DNA from: Oopsacas minuta
Taxonomy: Eukaryota; Porifera; Hexactinellida; Lyssacinosida; Leucopsacidae
Length of the DNA stretch: 64,000 nucleotides
Assembly: GCA_024704765.1 (NCBI GenBank)
Contig: JAKMXF010000233.1
Span: 434,001-498,000 of the forward strand
Direction: 5' to 3'
The notes beneath the pieces are model-generated. The model was not told the origin of the DNA. It did not search any database and saw nothing but the letters and a program-made list of their open reading frames with translations. The translations under genes were made by a program, and so were the position numbers. Below are positions 22,640 to 39,581 of the stretch, in pieces; the first letter of the stretch is position 1; each line of letters opens with the position of its first letter.

Positions 22640-23218
22640 AACTAACTACACTATCTGTTGCTATGCAAAAGTTGTATTTAAAATAGAGAATTTTGAGATC
22701 TCCGAAAAGAATCTCAGAGTAATTTGGATATTTGCATGCCTGCCAACCTGTGTGAAGAATTACGGGGGACATAAGGTGCTAGCCTAGCGGGGCATCGCGG
22801 GACGTAGCATATTTGCATTAAACTGGACTACAAAATGGGGGACAATTATGGTTTTTGGAAAGTTTTTGGCGGGACATTACCCTCAACACATGTCCGAAAA
22901 GCGGGACTTCCCGCCAGAAAACAGGACAGTCGAAAGATCAACTTTTGATCTATTATTTGGCCCCATTGATGAATCAATTTGGCTTCATTTCCTACCCAAA
23001 ATCGACAATAAGATTTGGTTGCAACCTTAAGTGGTTTAGAATGAAAACAATTGAATAGCTGATCAACCATGAATCACTATAGCAACGCACAAATATGCAT
23101 AGAATACAGTTCTGAGCCAATCAAATTTTGCCACATTTGTTTACGCAAACATCTATAAATGTTTACAAATATTCGTGAAAATATTCACACAAAATTTTAA
23201 ACATTTTAAGTCAGAATT
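22640..23218. promoter_or_regulatory. Divergent intergenic region between TTC25 and DNAJB9
   Basis: A 580-bp spacer between two outward-facing start codons, so it must hold both promoters. Overlapping small ORFs at 22846-23070 on both strands lie in a self-complementary stretch (GGGAC/GTCCC and CCAAAA motifs) and look non-coding. No clear TATA box was assigned. Confidence 0.45.
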
Positions 23219-24398
23219 ATGACTCATTTCTTGAGTTTGTTATTTCTATTTTTAGTTCTTTTAGAACTTTCGGGGCTTTTGGTCCTTGCAGGGAGAAACT
23301 ATTACGATTTGTTGGGGGTTCCTAAGACGGCCAGCGAGAAAGAAATTAAAAAGGCCTTCAGGAAGTTAGCAATAAAATATCATCCGGATAGGAATAATGA
23401 AAAAGGAGCAGAGGACAAATTCGTTGAAATAGCGAATGGTAAGTTCTCCCTGGGAGAGAAATACAACAACTCCCATTATATTGAAGTCTAAAATCATACA
23501 AATATGGACCCAAACCGTCAAAGTAACCTACATTACATCGGTTATACCGAAGTAATTATCACGGTCCCTTTGGGCTTCGATATAACAGGAGTTGACTTTA
23601 CAACACAAATTGAAAGAATTCACACCCGTGATAATTACTTCGGTATAACCGATGTAATGTAGGTTACTTTGACGGTTTGGGACCATATTTGTATGATTTT
23701 AGACTTCAATATAAGTGCGGGCATTTAGATATAATCGGAACTGAGTATTGTTTACAGAACGATCTATTCATAATAGTCTCTTATAGCTTATGAAATACTC
23801 AGCGATAGCAAGAAACGCCGAACATATGATCGTTATGGAGAAGCTGGTTTGAATGGAAATAGTCATCAAGGGCCTTCATTCGATTTCAAAGATTTCTTCC
23901 ATCAAGGCACTGGTTTTGGTGGATTTAATTTTGATAATATTTTTGATATGTTTGGTGATGATAGTGAGGATGATTTGGGGGATGACCTGGGAGAGACTGG
24001 AGGTTTTTTTGATGGATTCTCACCTTTTGGAAATATGATGGACTTTGGATTTGATCACGGTAATTGATAGTTAAATATTCGAGCTTTTATGTTAAGTGTA
24101 AACTACAAAAACTGGATGCAAGGGACGCAGACAATCCTAACCCGTTTGTAGAGGTTCATTTGTATGGGATTAGGAATTTGCTCTAATTCCAATCCCTTTA
24201 CAACTTTCCCAGGATTTTACGCTTTTTCCCGGTCCCAATTTCCACACCAATTTTATATATTATCTAGAAATATAGCAAACATTGAAAAAATTCCATTTCC
24301 ATCTGTTTATAGGTCGGCCGAGTAGAAGTGAGTCTAGATGCAAGACGGTAACACAAGTACACGGTAACAGCAGAACTACATACACTGTATGCAGCTAA
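23219..24398 (+). CDS. DNAJB9: ER-resident J-domain co-chaperone (DNAJB9/ERdj4)
   Basis: BiP co-chaperone of the ER lumen that acts in ER-associated degradation and represses the IRE1 branch of the unfolded protein response. Exons 23219-23438, 23787-24059 and 24313-24398, GT...AG with phase 1 at both junctions, encode 192 residues. Signal peptide at 1-25. J domain at about 27-90 with [20 protein letters not shown] and the HPD motif (KYHPDRNN). A Gly/Phe/Asp-rich region follows ([19 protein letters not shown]). The conserved DNAJB9 tail ends [19 protein letters not shown]. No KDEL is seen, as in human DNAJB9. Intron 1 holds a long inverted repeat made of two family A elements. Confidence 0.93.
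23475..23755. repeat. Head-to-head family A elements forming a long hairpin
   Basis: Arms of about 88 bp (23475-23562 and 23632-23720) are reverse complements with perhaps one mismatch. The loop is about 70 bp and ends in element-terminal sequence CGATATAACAGGAGTTGAC. Located inside DNAJB9 intron 1, so it is transcribed. Confidence 0.85.
24105..24240. repeat. Dispersed repeat, family E
   Basis: Contains GGGACGC, CCCGTTTGTAGAGGTTCATT and GGGATTAGGAATT, matching 27472-27585 and 55570-55735. Lies in DNAJB9 intron 2. Confidence 0.6.
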
Positions 24399-24509
24399 TT
24401 GATTGGTTCCTGACAACCAATAGGATAATCAGCTCAGATCACAGCTTTTTTTGTGCATATTTATTTCTGGATATTTTATTAACCATACTATCTTATTTGA
24501 TGTCACATT

Positions 24510-24640
24510 TTTGTGGCTCAACCACTTTGCATGGACATATCTCGCAAACTACAAGTTTATCTTATATACTCAAAATGGCAAAAATGTAGGTTAGAGTGCC
24601 CTCTTCACGAAGAATTGTGTTCCGGGACAATTCGTCCAAC
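24510..24640. repeat. Dispersed repeat, family I
   Basis: GTGGCTCAACCACTTTGCAT through ATTCGTCCAACCAC, matching 948-1085. It sits just after DNAJB9 and overlaps the end of the small minus-strand ORF. Confidence 0.65.
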
Positions 24641-24952
24641 CACAAACCAATATACTAGGTTCTTAAGCGGGTAAAATGTGTCCCGGTTTTGGTGATAACA
24701 ATATGTTACTTCCGTCAAAATGTCGGTTATTTCCTTGTGCGTTTGTTCGTTGCCGATAGAAGCGGTCCTAGGGGGAAAAATTGAGTATTTACCTCGGATC
24801 TGAGACGTCTTCAGACCACCACAGCCTATATTTTGCCTCAAGTATGCCAGATCCTGGAATCGCCCCTGATTGTTGATTATTTTGGTTGAACTTAATAAGA
24901 CATTGCCGGCGGAACCGATACGAAATGCCGGATAACTTTCTAGAATCCCCAT
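24605..24952 (-). CDS. Doubtful small ORF or first exon divergent from USP19
   Basis: I do not recognise it. The ATG at 24952 is only 94 bp from the USP19 start, in a divergent arrangement typical of a shared promoter. The first 53 residues (start MGILESYPAFRIGSAGNV) look protein-like and end at a plausible donor (CCGAG followed by GTAAAT at about 24793). If unspliced, the ORF runs on to 115 residues, but its end falls in a family I repeat, so the C-terminal part may not be real. No partner exon was found before DNAJB9. Confidence 0.3.
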   Translation of the reverse strand: MGILESYPAFRIGSAGNVLLSSTKIINNQGRFQDLAYLRQNIGCGGLKTSQIRGKYSIFPPRTASIGNEQTHKEITDILTEVTYCYHQNRDTFYPLKNLVYWFVVGRIVPEHNSS

Positions 24953-25046
24953 AGAATGTACAGTAAGACCTTACCGCTTGTCTTTTGCTTGTTAATAAAC
25001 TCTATTATTCATAGAATTAGCGTATATATTTCAAATCGGATTCGGC

Positions 25047-31201
<6,155 letters not shown>

Positions 31202-31717
31202 TTCCTCAGTTTGTATTGTTTTACAATTTGTTAGAATTTTTGGACTCATGGATTAGTGATATTTTAGTTATATTCAAGACATATTTCAAACGGTTTAGCA
31301 TTCCAATTCGCCATTTCTGGTTCTACGCAAAGGAAATATTCAGTGAAATGTCGTTATATGACGAAAATATGACGTCATTGTCACCTTTTGGAATTTCAAA
31401 AATCACATTATTAACAACTGCTTGCCAATATATATGATAGAAGTGGCGATTTTGAAGCGGAGTTACGCCATTCAAACATATTTTGTTGTGTCTCGATCAC
31501 TATTAAAGGTGACAAAAGCAATTCATTGCAATTAAATACACGAATAACTGTAAATTCTCAAATTACAATTTTCTTGATTAGTTCCAGTTCAATTTATCCT
31601 TAGTTCCATATTGAATTAGCTGAATTATCCATTATATGGATAATTATAAATAGACTGTAGAACAATCGAATATATTTTACTGAAGTAAATTACAAAAGCT
31701 CGATCAAACACCTCAAA
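31202..31717. other. Spacer between USP19 and RhoGEF genes
   Basis: AT-rich. It holds the USP19 3' flank and the promoter of the next plus-strand gene. The ORF at 31195-31437 overlaps the USP19 end, has no domain features and is not called. Confidence 0.5.
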
Positions 31718-33154
31718 ATGTCAGATAATTTCAACGATATTCTTACCTTCCACCGCGGGTCCATTGATGAATATCCCGCGGTCAAAAGTTTGACAATTCC
31801 CAAATCGATGGCGCATCTATTCGAGCCACTACCTATTTTCCCAGGTGTCGAAAATCTCCCACCAAAAGACACAAATGCCGAAAGAAAATCAAAAACAATT
31901 CGTAAACGGAAATTTATTGAACCGGTAGAATTGGAGCCGAATGACACCAAAAAACCGCGAAAACCGTTCAGTATTGTTAACCGCGTTTCCCGCGTAATTG
32001 ACGCGCCATCTTTGAAGCGCTCATTCAGCCTACGCGACCGGACAAAAGTCTCCGTCCCTGCAAATAAACCCACTGAATGCCAAGCACCCCAGCGGTCCAG
32101 ACGATCATTTTTAGAGCGAAACTATTTGATAGCTACAAATTGGGTGGATACAATCGCAGAACCTTATAGCTGTTACTCAACCGCCGAAATAAAAATCCAA
32201 GAAGCGATCTACACCCTCTACCGGACGGAAATAGAGTACCTGCAGGATCTAGAGATGGTTGTACATAAAATAGCCAAACCTATGCTACGATTAGATCTCG
32301 TCTCACCTGATGAATATGATACTATTTTTAGTAACATTGAGAAACTTATTCCGATACACGAGAACATTATCGTTCGCCTGCAACAGATCAAATGCATCGA
32401 TGGCACCTTTGGGGAGATTGTGACACCGTTTTTGGAATGGATTCCTGTTATGACAGAGGCTTACGTTAAATATTGTCCGAACCTCGTTTTCGCAAAAGAA
32501 CTTTTTCAAGTTAAAAAGCAAAAACAAACATTTTGCGATTACTTAGAGAAATGTCGTGAATATGAGTTTATGAGGAAAATCGACTTTTGGACTTTTCTTG
32601 ATTCTCCGCGTAGCCGATTAATGAAATACCCTCTCATGTTGAAAGAAATCTCCCGATTAGGCGGTCAGGACAGATTCGCCCTCGACAGTGCCATCAATAA
32701 AATAGAAGATATAATTACGGTCACCGATATGCGGACGGGGTTTGCTAAATGCGATTCGGTTAAACAGTCTTTCCAGTATCTAACTGAAGCCCAGCGGCTG
32801 CCAGAAATTGAGAGCTCGACGACTCTCCATTTTATGGGGGAAATGAGAAACAAGCACAATACGAGATTAACAGTTTTCTTGCTAGATAAGGTGCTTATAA
32901 TCACAAGGGCTACTCCCACCAAAAGTGGAACGATTTATCATATTCACCGACAGCCAGTGACCCTTAACGACCTCGAGTTCGAGAATATCCCAGACTCCAA
33001 TCCAGGGTCGTTCCGCCGGCGGTCTGCGATTAATTTAAACAGGAACTTAATAAGGTTTAGTTCCAAATCAAAACAAGTAAATTCTTTGACACTTCAATGT
33101 CATTCAGATTTTGATAAGAAAGCTTGGATGGATGCTTTGAGCTCAGCTGTTTGA
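31718..33154 (+). CDS. Rho guanine nucleotide exchange factor, ARHGEF3/NET1 family, single exon
   Basis: Activates Rho-type GTPases, probably RhoA by family. The 478-residue uninterrupted ORF has a basic, disordered N-terminal 140 residues (KSKTIRKRK, SLKRSFSLRDR; possible nuclear localisation as in NET1). The DH domain at about 160-345 begins QEAIYTLYRTEIEYLQDL and contains SRLMKYPLMLKEISRL, the last conserved DH helix. The PH domain at about 370-475 has FMGEMRNKHNTRLTVFLLDKV and YHIHRQPV and ends KKAWMDALSSAV. Order and length fit ARHGEF3/NET1. Vertebrate homologues are multi-exon, so intron loss or retroposition is possible. Confidence 0.9.
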   Translation: MSDNFNDILTFHRGSIDEYPAVKSLTIPKSMAHLFEPLPIFPGVENLPPKDTNAERKSKTIRKRKFIEPVELEPNDTKKPRKPFSIVNRVSRVIDAPSLKRSFSLRDRTKVSVPANKPTECQAPQRSRRSFLERNYLIATNWVDTIAEPYSCYSTAEIKIQEAIYTLYRTEIEYLQDLEMVVHKIAKPMLRLDLVSPDEYDTIFSNIEKLIPIHENIIVRLQQIKCIDGTFGEIVTPFLEWIPVMTEAYVKYCPNLVFAKELFQVKKQKQTFCDYLEKCREYEFMRKIDFWTFLDSPRSRLMKYPLMLKEISRLGGQDRFALDSAINKIEDIITVTDMRTGFAKCDSVKQSFQYLTEAQRLPEIESSTTLHFMGEMRNKHNTRLTVFLLDKVLIITRATPTKSGTIYHIHRQPVTLNDLEFENIPDSNPGSFRRRSAINLNRNLIRFSSKSKQVNSLTLQCHSDFDKKAWMDALSSAV

Positions 33155-36100
33155 TAGTTATCAAATTACAGTATTCGAATTATAATTTCACTTTTTTTGT
33201 TTATTGTTGTTTGTGTACAGATTGATTTGTAAATATTTATCACTTTATTGTGACTATTTTTTGCGAACAGATCATTGGTTAAAATATCATTAAATCATTC
33301 ACTATTTATTTATTTCAAGGGTGTTGTTGTTTGTTGTTGTTTATCCCAAGTTTGAGGTACAACTTTCAGGGGGAAGGGGTGTTAAATCGGACACCAAGGG
33401 TGTTTTGACAAAGTTGACGCATGAAAGAGGCAAGAAACAGGGAAAATAACAGGAAAGAAACCACAGCGGAATCTGCACGGTTCTACCTATACATTAAAAT
33501 GAATGGTATTATAGAGAAAGCACATGCAAGGAGGCAGAAGCACTGATTTCCACTGTAATTTCCAGAAAAAAACCAACAAACACGTATTGCATCATTATTT
33601 TTATTGTTTGATGTTTGTATTATATCATGTTATATGATACAAATGCAACGTGTAAACATCACCGTTAACACGTTGTGTATTTGCATTTGTTGTAAGTATT
33701 TTTACAGTCGACTTCGCTTAATTTGGACGCTTTCGTTCAATAGTTTGTGTTACAATCAACCGGTGTCCACTTTGTATATATTATGCAACTATAATGTCCA
33801 CATATTTGTGCTCTGCATAACAACGTGATTGCTACATTAGCATGCAGTGATTTATATGTTGCATATTTGCAAACATCATTTCATCTCTATGATGTTTTGA
33901 TATTTATTGAATTTCAAAATTTAGTTATACTTATTTTGGTGCCATTTCAATATGGAACCAATTCATGGGTACAATTCTTCTCCCCTTGACCTCGTTACTC
34001 ATACCAGAATTTCCCAGACAACAAACAAACAACAAACAAACAAACAACAAATAGTATTCTAATAATCAATCTTAGAAGGATTTTATTTTCGTAAAATGTG
34101 TAAGAAATTTTCTCAAATAATTTTTGATAAAAATTAATTTAAGGAATTTTCATGTTTATTGCATTTATAAGTTTTTGAGATATTTTAACGCGAAAGATAT
34201 GCAAATATTTCAAATACCGAAGCTATCTATATATGTTATCGCCATATTTCGACACCTTTCAATATCCTCACTTCCTGTTCGTGTTCAGGGGTCGAAATTC
34301 ATGGGAGCAACGGGGAATGATTATTAGGGCCCAACAACTACCCCCATGGCCCTATGGGTCGAATCCTTATCTTCACACCTGGAGAATTGAAATCAAAATT
34401 TTGTGAATATGACGTAATTTCTAACTAATCATTACATTTCCATAAGTAAGGATTCATTAAACAGAGGAAGCTATTGACCAATGAGATCCTAGAGTTATGT
34501 CTATACAGATGGTATTCATTGATAATATACATATGGTAATTGTATAGAGAAATGTGTTAAGTATGTGTAAAGTGTTCTTAGGGAGCATGCCATCTAACGA
34601 ATCTCGTAGCCATGGAAACATAAGGATTGAAAATAGGCGCTGATTAGTAAATATTCTCGAAAATAATATTTTTCCAAAATTTAAACAGACATGCAATAAC
34701 ATTTTGACACCTAATCAATAATGCATAAGCAAAACAAAGGAATGGAAAGATTGGTAAACAAACTATCAGAATATCAGTCTGAGCAGATTTGTTAATGGAA
34801 CTATTTTGGCTAGAAATTTGCATATATTAGTCTACACAGTGATTAGCGCATTGTTATCAACACATATTTCAATATTTCCTGATTGATTAAAGCACGCGCG
34901 GGGAATTTACGTGGGGAATACGTTTAAGCGCCATATGACCAAATAATCATTCCACTTTATATAGTTTCAAAGATAATAGCGCCTTTTCAATTAACTTAAT
35001 TGATGGTTCCTAATAAGATTTGACATATGTTGACTTGCTATATATAACAATAGCTTGTGTAGACCTTATGGCCAATAATAGAGTCTAATCGTGATGGACT
35101 GCTGAATGGGAAGATTTGTGTATAGCTTGTTGTCCTGTGATTACAATTTGTTTACAAAGCTTCTGAAGGATGCTAAATTGTGTTTATTATTTACTAAATA
35201 CATTAAAGCCTCGATATAGTGATTCTAATTGTATCCATTTCTGGCGAATGATTGAAAGAATAAACCTTAATGAAACTGAAACGAATATTCTCCAAATTCA
35301 AATCTGCATATCACCAAAAATTCAAATAATAAATATTAATAATATTCTGCTAATAATACACAACCAAATCACTTCTTAATTATGCGATTACAGCAATAAT
35401 AGCACTGGAGTGACCATCAAATTCTGGATTAATAATATTTACTTTTTGTCAAAGCTACACAATCAAAGTTTAGAGAAATACATTATTTGGCCGATTCAGC
35501 TTTTCTAACAAAACTTGCCGTATTTTCAGATGCATATGGTTTATTTATTTCGTTGCTATGGTAATATTGAAAGAATGTTTCGCATTTATGAATTGTCTAC
35601 GGCAATGTTAAAGTGTCCGAATAGAATATTTCTTACTGTGTTGTGTCTATGATCTAGTTATGACCCACTCTGTTAATCTACAATTGGAACTAACACTTAA
35701 TATAAATCTTATTAATATATTTCATACTCAAGTGTAATTACGTAGCATTATATGTATATTTTAGTTTCATATCTGTGTGGACAATTTTCACAGATTCAAG
35801 TGTGACATAGATGTATTAATTTCTAAAATGTACACGAGGATGACACCGATACACTGTTTCGGACAATCTGTAATGTAACCATATTATTATACGCAAACAT
35901 TCGCCAGATGGTTCTTTGGATACATTAGACATACTTACTCTTTGATCTTATGTTCAATAATCGATTTAATCCACATTGCTAAGACCTCAAAGCGTAACTA
36001 GGGAGCATCTGGTCAATTACTAATTTGAAAACAAAGAATGAATGAATATTTATTTGCCGATTTGTCGACTGATCGAATTCTATTGTCAAATAATCGAAAG

Positions 36101-36387
36101 GAAGTGTAGCAATGTTGGTAATCTAATTAAAGACTTTTGTTCTAACCGAAATTACTTTGATTAAGAAGAATCCATATTTGATTTGTTCGTATATTAATTT
36201 TGAGGTGTTAACAGAATGTTACGAATATGAATAATTACTAAGATTATCATCCAAACTTGGGTGATAAATATTTACACATTTTATGCACGGAATTGGTTAA
36301 TTACAGATTAGTAATCGTTCAATTGAAATCACAATTTATAAGCTAAGTGATTGTACAGAGATCTCTCTGACAATTAGAAGGAGACAT

Positions 36388-36485
36388 AGGGGATGCGTCC
36401 ACGGACGACAGCAGGGGTCTACAGGAGCTTAACATTTGTATTAGAGTGTATGGAAGAGAGTCCACTGGTGAAAAAGGTTGGCGTG
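36388..36485. repeat. Dispersed repeat, family D
   Basis: CCACGGACGACAGCAGGGG to GGTGAAAAAGGTTGGCG. No coding content. Confidence 0.7.
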
Positions 36486-36599
36486 TTTGTTAATAAACCA
36501 TAAAATAATTCTTGTCAAGAAAAGGCCAGGTTTTTGTATAATATTTGATACTTGTGACTGAAAGGTGTGAAAATATGTCATAATGTGTATTTACTACAT

Positions 36600-36740
36600 C
36601 ACAAAACGGTGTGTCAGGGACGCCGAAAGATGCTACACTGTTTCCACGTTTGTGGAAATTTATTTGTATGTGACTAGGAATTCACTCTGTTTACAGAAGT
36701 TTCCCGTTAGTGTTTATAGATCTCCACAATATCAACACAC
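36600..36740. repeat. Dispersed repeat, family E
   Basis: ACAAAACGGTGTGTCAGGGACGC, CCACGTTTGTGGAAATTTATT and GTGACTAGGAATTC match the family pattern. The plus ORF 36583-36924 comes from this and the adjoining element. Confidence 0.6.
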
Positions 36741-36764
36741 AATATACACTTGTATAATACTGTG

Positions 36765-37150
36765 GAAGCCGCTTAACCGGGATATCCGCTTAAACGGGAC
36801 AATGGTTTGGGAACAGATTTTTTACATAGAAAAATCGTCGGATAATTGGGACATTGAATCGGGTATTCAGGATTTCTTATCCCAACATTATTATTATTTA
36901 AACTCATTTTTTCTTACTTTCTAAGCATATATCGTAACGCATTTTATGACCTCTTGAAGCGGAACTATACCCTTACTACAGCCAATCTCTGTTAGACCCT
37001 AAGATAATCAGGATTAATAGTATAGAAATAAGATATATCTGGTCATGTGACCATGAAAAGCTAGTTTTGAATACTTAGATACTCGTAATCTGATAATGTG
37101 GACAAAACATTGACTCCCGAGCTGTGCCGATTAAGCGGCTTCCACTTTAT
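36765..37150. repeat. Transposon-like element, family G (about 385 bp)
   Basis: Inverted ends AGTGGAAGCCGCTTAA: the left end reads CTGTGGAAGCCGCTTAACC, the right end GATTAAGCGGCTTCCACTT. Likely a pogo/Tigger-like non-autonomous element. Single copy in the window; no transposase ORF. Confidence 0.6.
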
Positions 37151-37383
37151 AACTAGACTACCAAACAGGTGTTAATTCTATTAGTTTCAGTTCTATAACA
37201 TATTATCAGTCACAGTAGTTATGATTTGTATACATGTCTAGACGGACAGATAGTTCTACAGAACTTCATTAATGATTTAATTATGTGTCTGTAATTTGTT
37301 GATGATTTGAGTGAGTCCAATTTCTGTTAATGAATTGTTTATTGTTCAAATACACAAATATTAGTTGAGTAGTCATATTAATA

Positions 37384-37640
37384 CAGTCAGCTCCCGTTAC
37401 ATCTAACACGAATATATCGATTATGAAATTATACAAATATGGTCTCAAACCGTCAAAGTAACATTGGGTATGAACATGCAATCAACTCCTGTTATACCGA
37501 AGCTCAAGGGACCGCGATAGTTGCTTCGATATAACCAATGGAATATTTGTTACTTTGAAGGTTTGTGATCATATTTGTACAATTTACACTTCAATGTAAG
37601 CGGGTACGTATCCATGTCCGATAAAACAGGAGTTCACTGT
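37384..37640. repeat. Two adjacent MITE family A copies
   Basis: A truncated copy (ACAGTCAGCTCCCGTTACATC to CGTCAAAGTAAC) is followed by a second in the opposite orientation (CAACTCCTGTTATACCGAAG to ACAGGAGTTCACTGTA). Similar in plan to the DNAJB9 hairpin but less symmetric. Confidence 0.75.
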
Positions 37641-38582
37641 ATATAAAATCTTCGTATAACTAATACATATCTCTGTATTCCACATTTTCACTATTAATGC
37701 TGTCTCTATGAGTAAGTTACTATCAAAGTCTTCACTGGATTATTGTCCAGATTGTCATACACAGATAATTGTTACTAAAATTAACTCCACCCTTTTCTAA
37801 TAAAGAATTCTAGATTTCTTAACTCATGCAAATGTATAATTTGATTACTTTACTTCTTAGAATATTATTAGCTTATTTGTGTCCTTCATTAATCTTGAAA
37901 AATTCCTGTTATATTTAATTTTTCAAATTTGGTAGAAGATTGAAATTGATTGGTTGAAATTGACCAATAAAACGCAAGCATAAACCGAAAGTAACAATTA
38001 ATATCAACCTACACTAATTGGTAAACCCTCAAATCTGATTGGGCTAGAATATTTTTCACATTTTCTCAGGAATGTGTCGATATTGTGTATAGAAATACAC
38101 AATACTGAGTGTAGATTTGGCGCCATGGCGGTCGATTGGTAGAGGTTTCAATATTTAGGGACAAATTTTGGTACCCAAATATCATATTTACCAACACCCA
38201 TCATTTTACTTCGAAGACTTCATCTATAAATAGCAATTCAGGCTCGTAACGCAAACTCCCCAAAATTTTAACACCCCCCTTCCTTGTCTCACGTTTTAAA
38301 ATTATTATGTAACGCAGTCTTGGGATATTACACAATTTCTTAAATATCATTGTTGTTTGTTGTTTGTTGTTTGTTGTTGTTTGTCCAAACAATATACATC
38401 TATTACTCCTCTAACAAACACACAGATATGTTACATAATCTTAATATACGATATAATTGTGTGATTAATATTAATTTTGATTAGTTACGGGAAAGGTTGG
38501 AAGTTATGTTACAATAGAGCTTAATAATATTTATAAGATATTTTTGAGTGAATTATGTCATTACAAATTGTGTGTGAACATC

Positions 38583-38815
38583 GTATCGCCTCGAATAGTA
38601 GCCCCCTTCAATGATCGCCTCCCTCGCTGAGGGGTGTAGCCAAATACCAACGAGGTAACCATGGAGACTGAGACATAACACGTCACAGAAGCACGTTAGG
38701 GAGTTGGTGAATATATTCATGTATAGAATGCTATGATTCATGGAATGTAGTATGTGATTATATATAATGTCCTCTGTCCAAGGGTGTTAAAAATATGATT
38801 AATCACCCCGGATAC
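38583..38815. repeat. MITE family C
   Basis: Begins CCTCGAATAGTAGCCCCCTTC. Reverse orientation to the copies at 17625 and 46263. Shares CGTCACAGAAGCACGTTAGG. Confidence 0.8.
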
Positions 38816-39581
38816 TCCTCGATTGACTTTAAATCTGTACTCTCTAATTATCTTCTAATGATTATATGATAATAATCATAATGAATGTACCTGTAATCAG
38901 TTGTGTAATATGTAGGATAATATACCGAATTATCAGTCAAAGGTTTTTGGAATAATATTACATAAGAGGTAAGCTTGTCCTATTTATCCGACATATTGAG
39001 TTTCACACCTTGCAATAGTTCAAAAAGATTATTTTCCCTATGTTAACCCTAATATGCTATACCCCGCTTAAAACTATCAATAACCCGCCCGCCTAAAATT
39101 ATGAATTATCCCGCTTAAAACTACGCTCTTATTCTCAGCTGTTTGGAATCATGTATAACTATTAGGAATCCAAATATGTTCTAGATAACTGATGTCACCT
39201 GTCTTCCAGCTGATGTAATTATTAAATGGTTTCCAATTTATATAACTGCCACTAAAATTGTCTTACGACACAATTTGTAGACTTTCCTTATCTCATGTTT
39301 GATACTTTGACAATATATCTGGGTTCATTACGCTAATCTAATTAGCATACAACATATGTGTCTGAAAGTCATAATGGATGGTTATATGATTTCAAATTTT
39401 GAAGAATGGATTCAAATTGATGGGAATTGGTTATAGTTCCATATTGTAACACCTTTCGATACAGATGGAATTGGCATAATTCGGAAGAAATATATAAATT
39501 TAATAAATACAGAATTAATGAATTGAATAACTGGAAATTTCATATTTGATAATATTTGTTGTCTGTGATTAAACTGTCTTC

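Larger units (their letters stand above)
33155..39581. other. 6.4 kb stretch without recognisable genes
   Basis: No ORF longer than about 110 residues, and those present lack domain or splice support. It holds family D (36388-36485), E (36600-36740), G (36765-37150), two A copies (37384-37640) and C (38583-38815). Outside these, 33200-36380 is AT-rich with little repeat similarity to the rest of the window. It lies between the ends of the RhoGEF and ING genes and may hold 3' UTRs, unannotated RNA or regulatory sequence. Confidence 0.6.

Noticed and set aside
22846-23070. Overlapping ORFs on both strands upstream of DNAJB9
   Set aside because: They are mutually overlapping in a low-complexity self-complementary spacer, with no domain or splice evidence.
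24605-24792. C-terminal half of the small ORF divergent from USP19
   Set aside because: It reads into a family I repeat after a plausible splice donor, so it is probably intron or untranslated sequence.
36583-36924. 113-residue plus ORF
   Set aside because: Spans a family E repeat and the start of a family G element, with no domain features.
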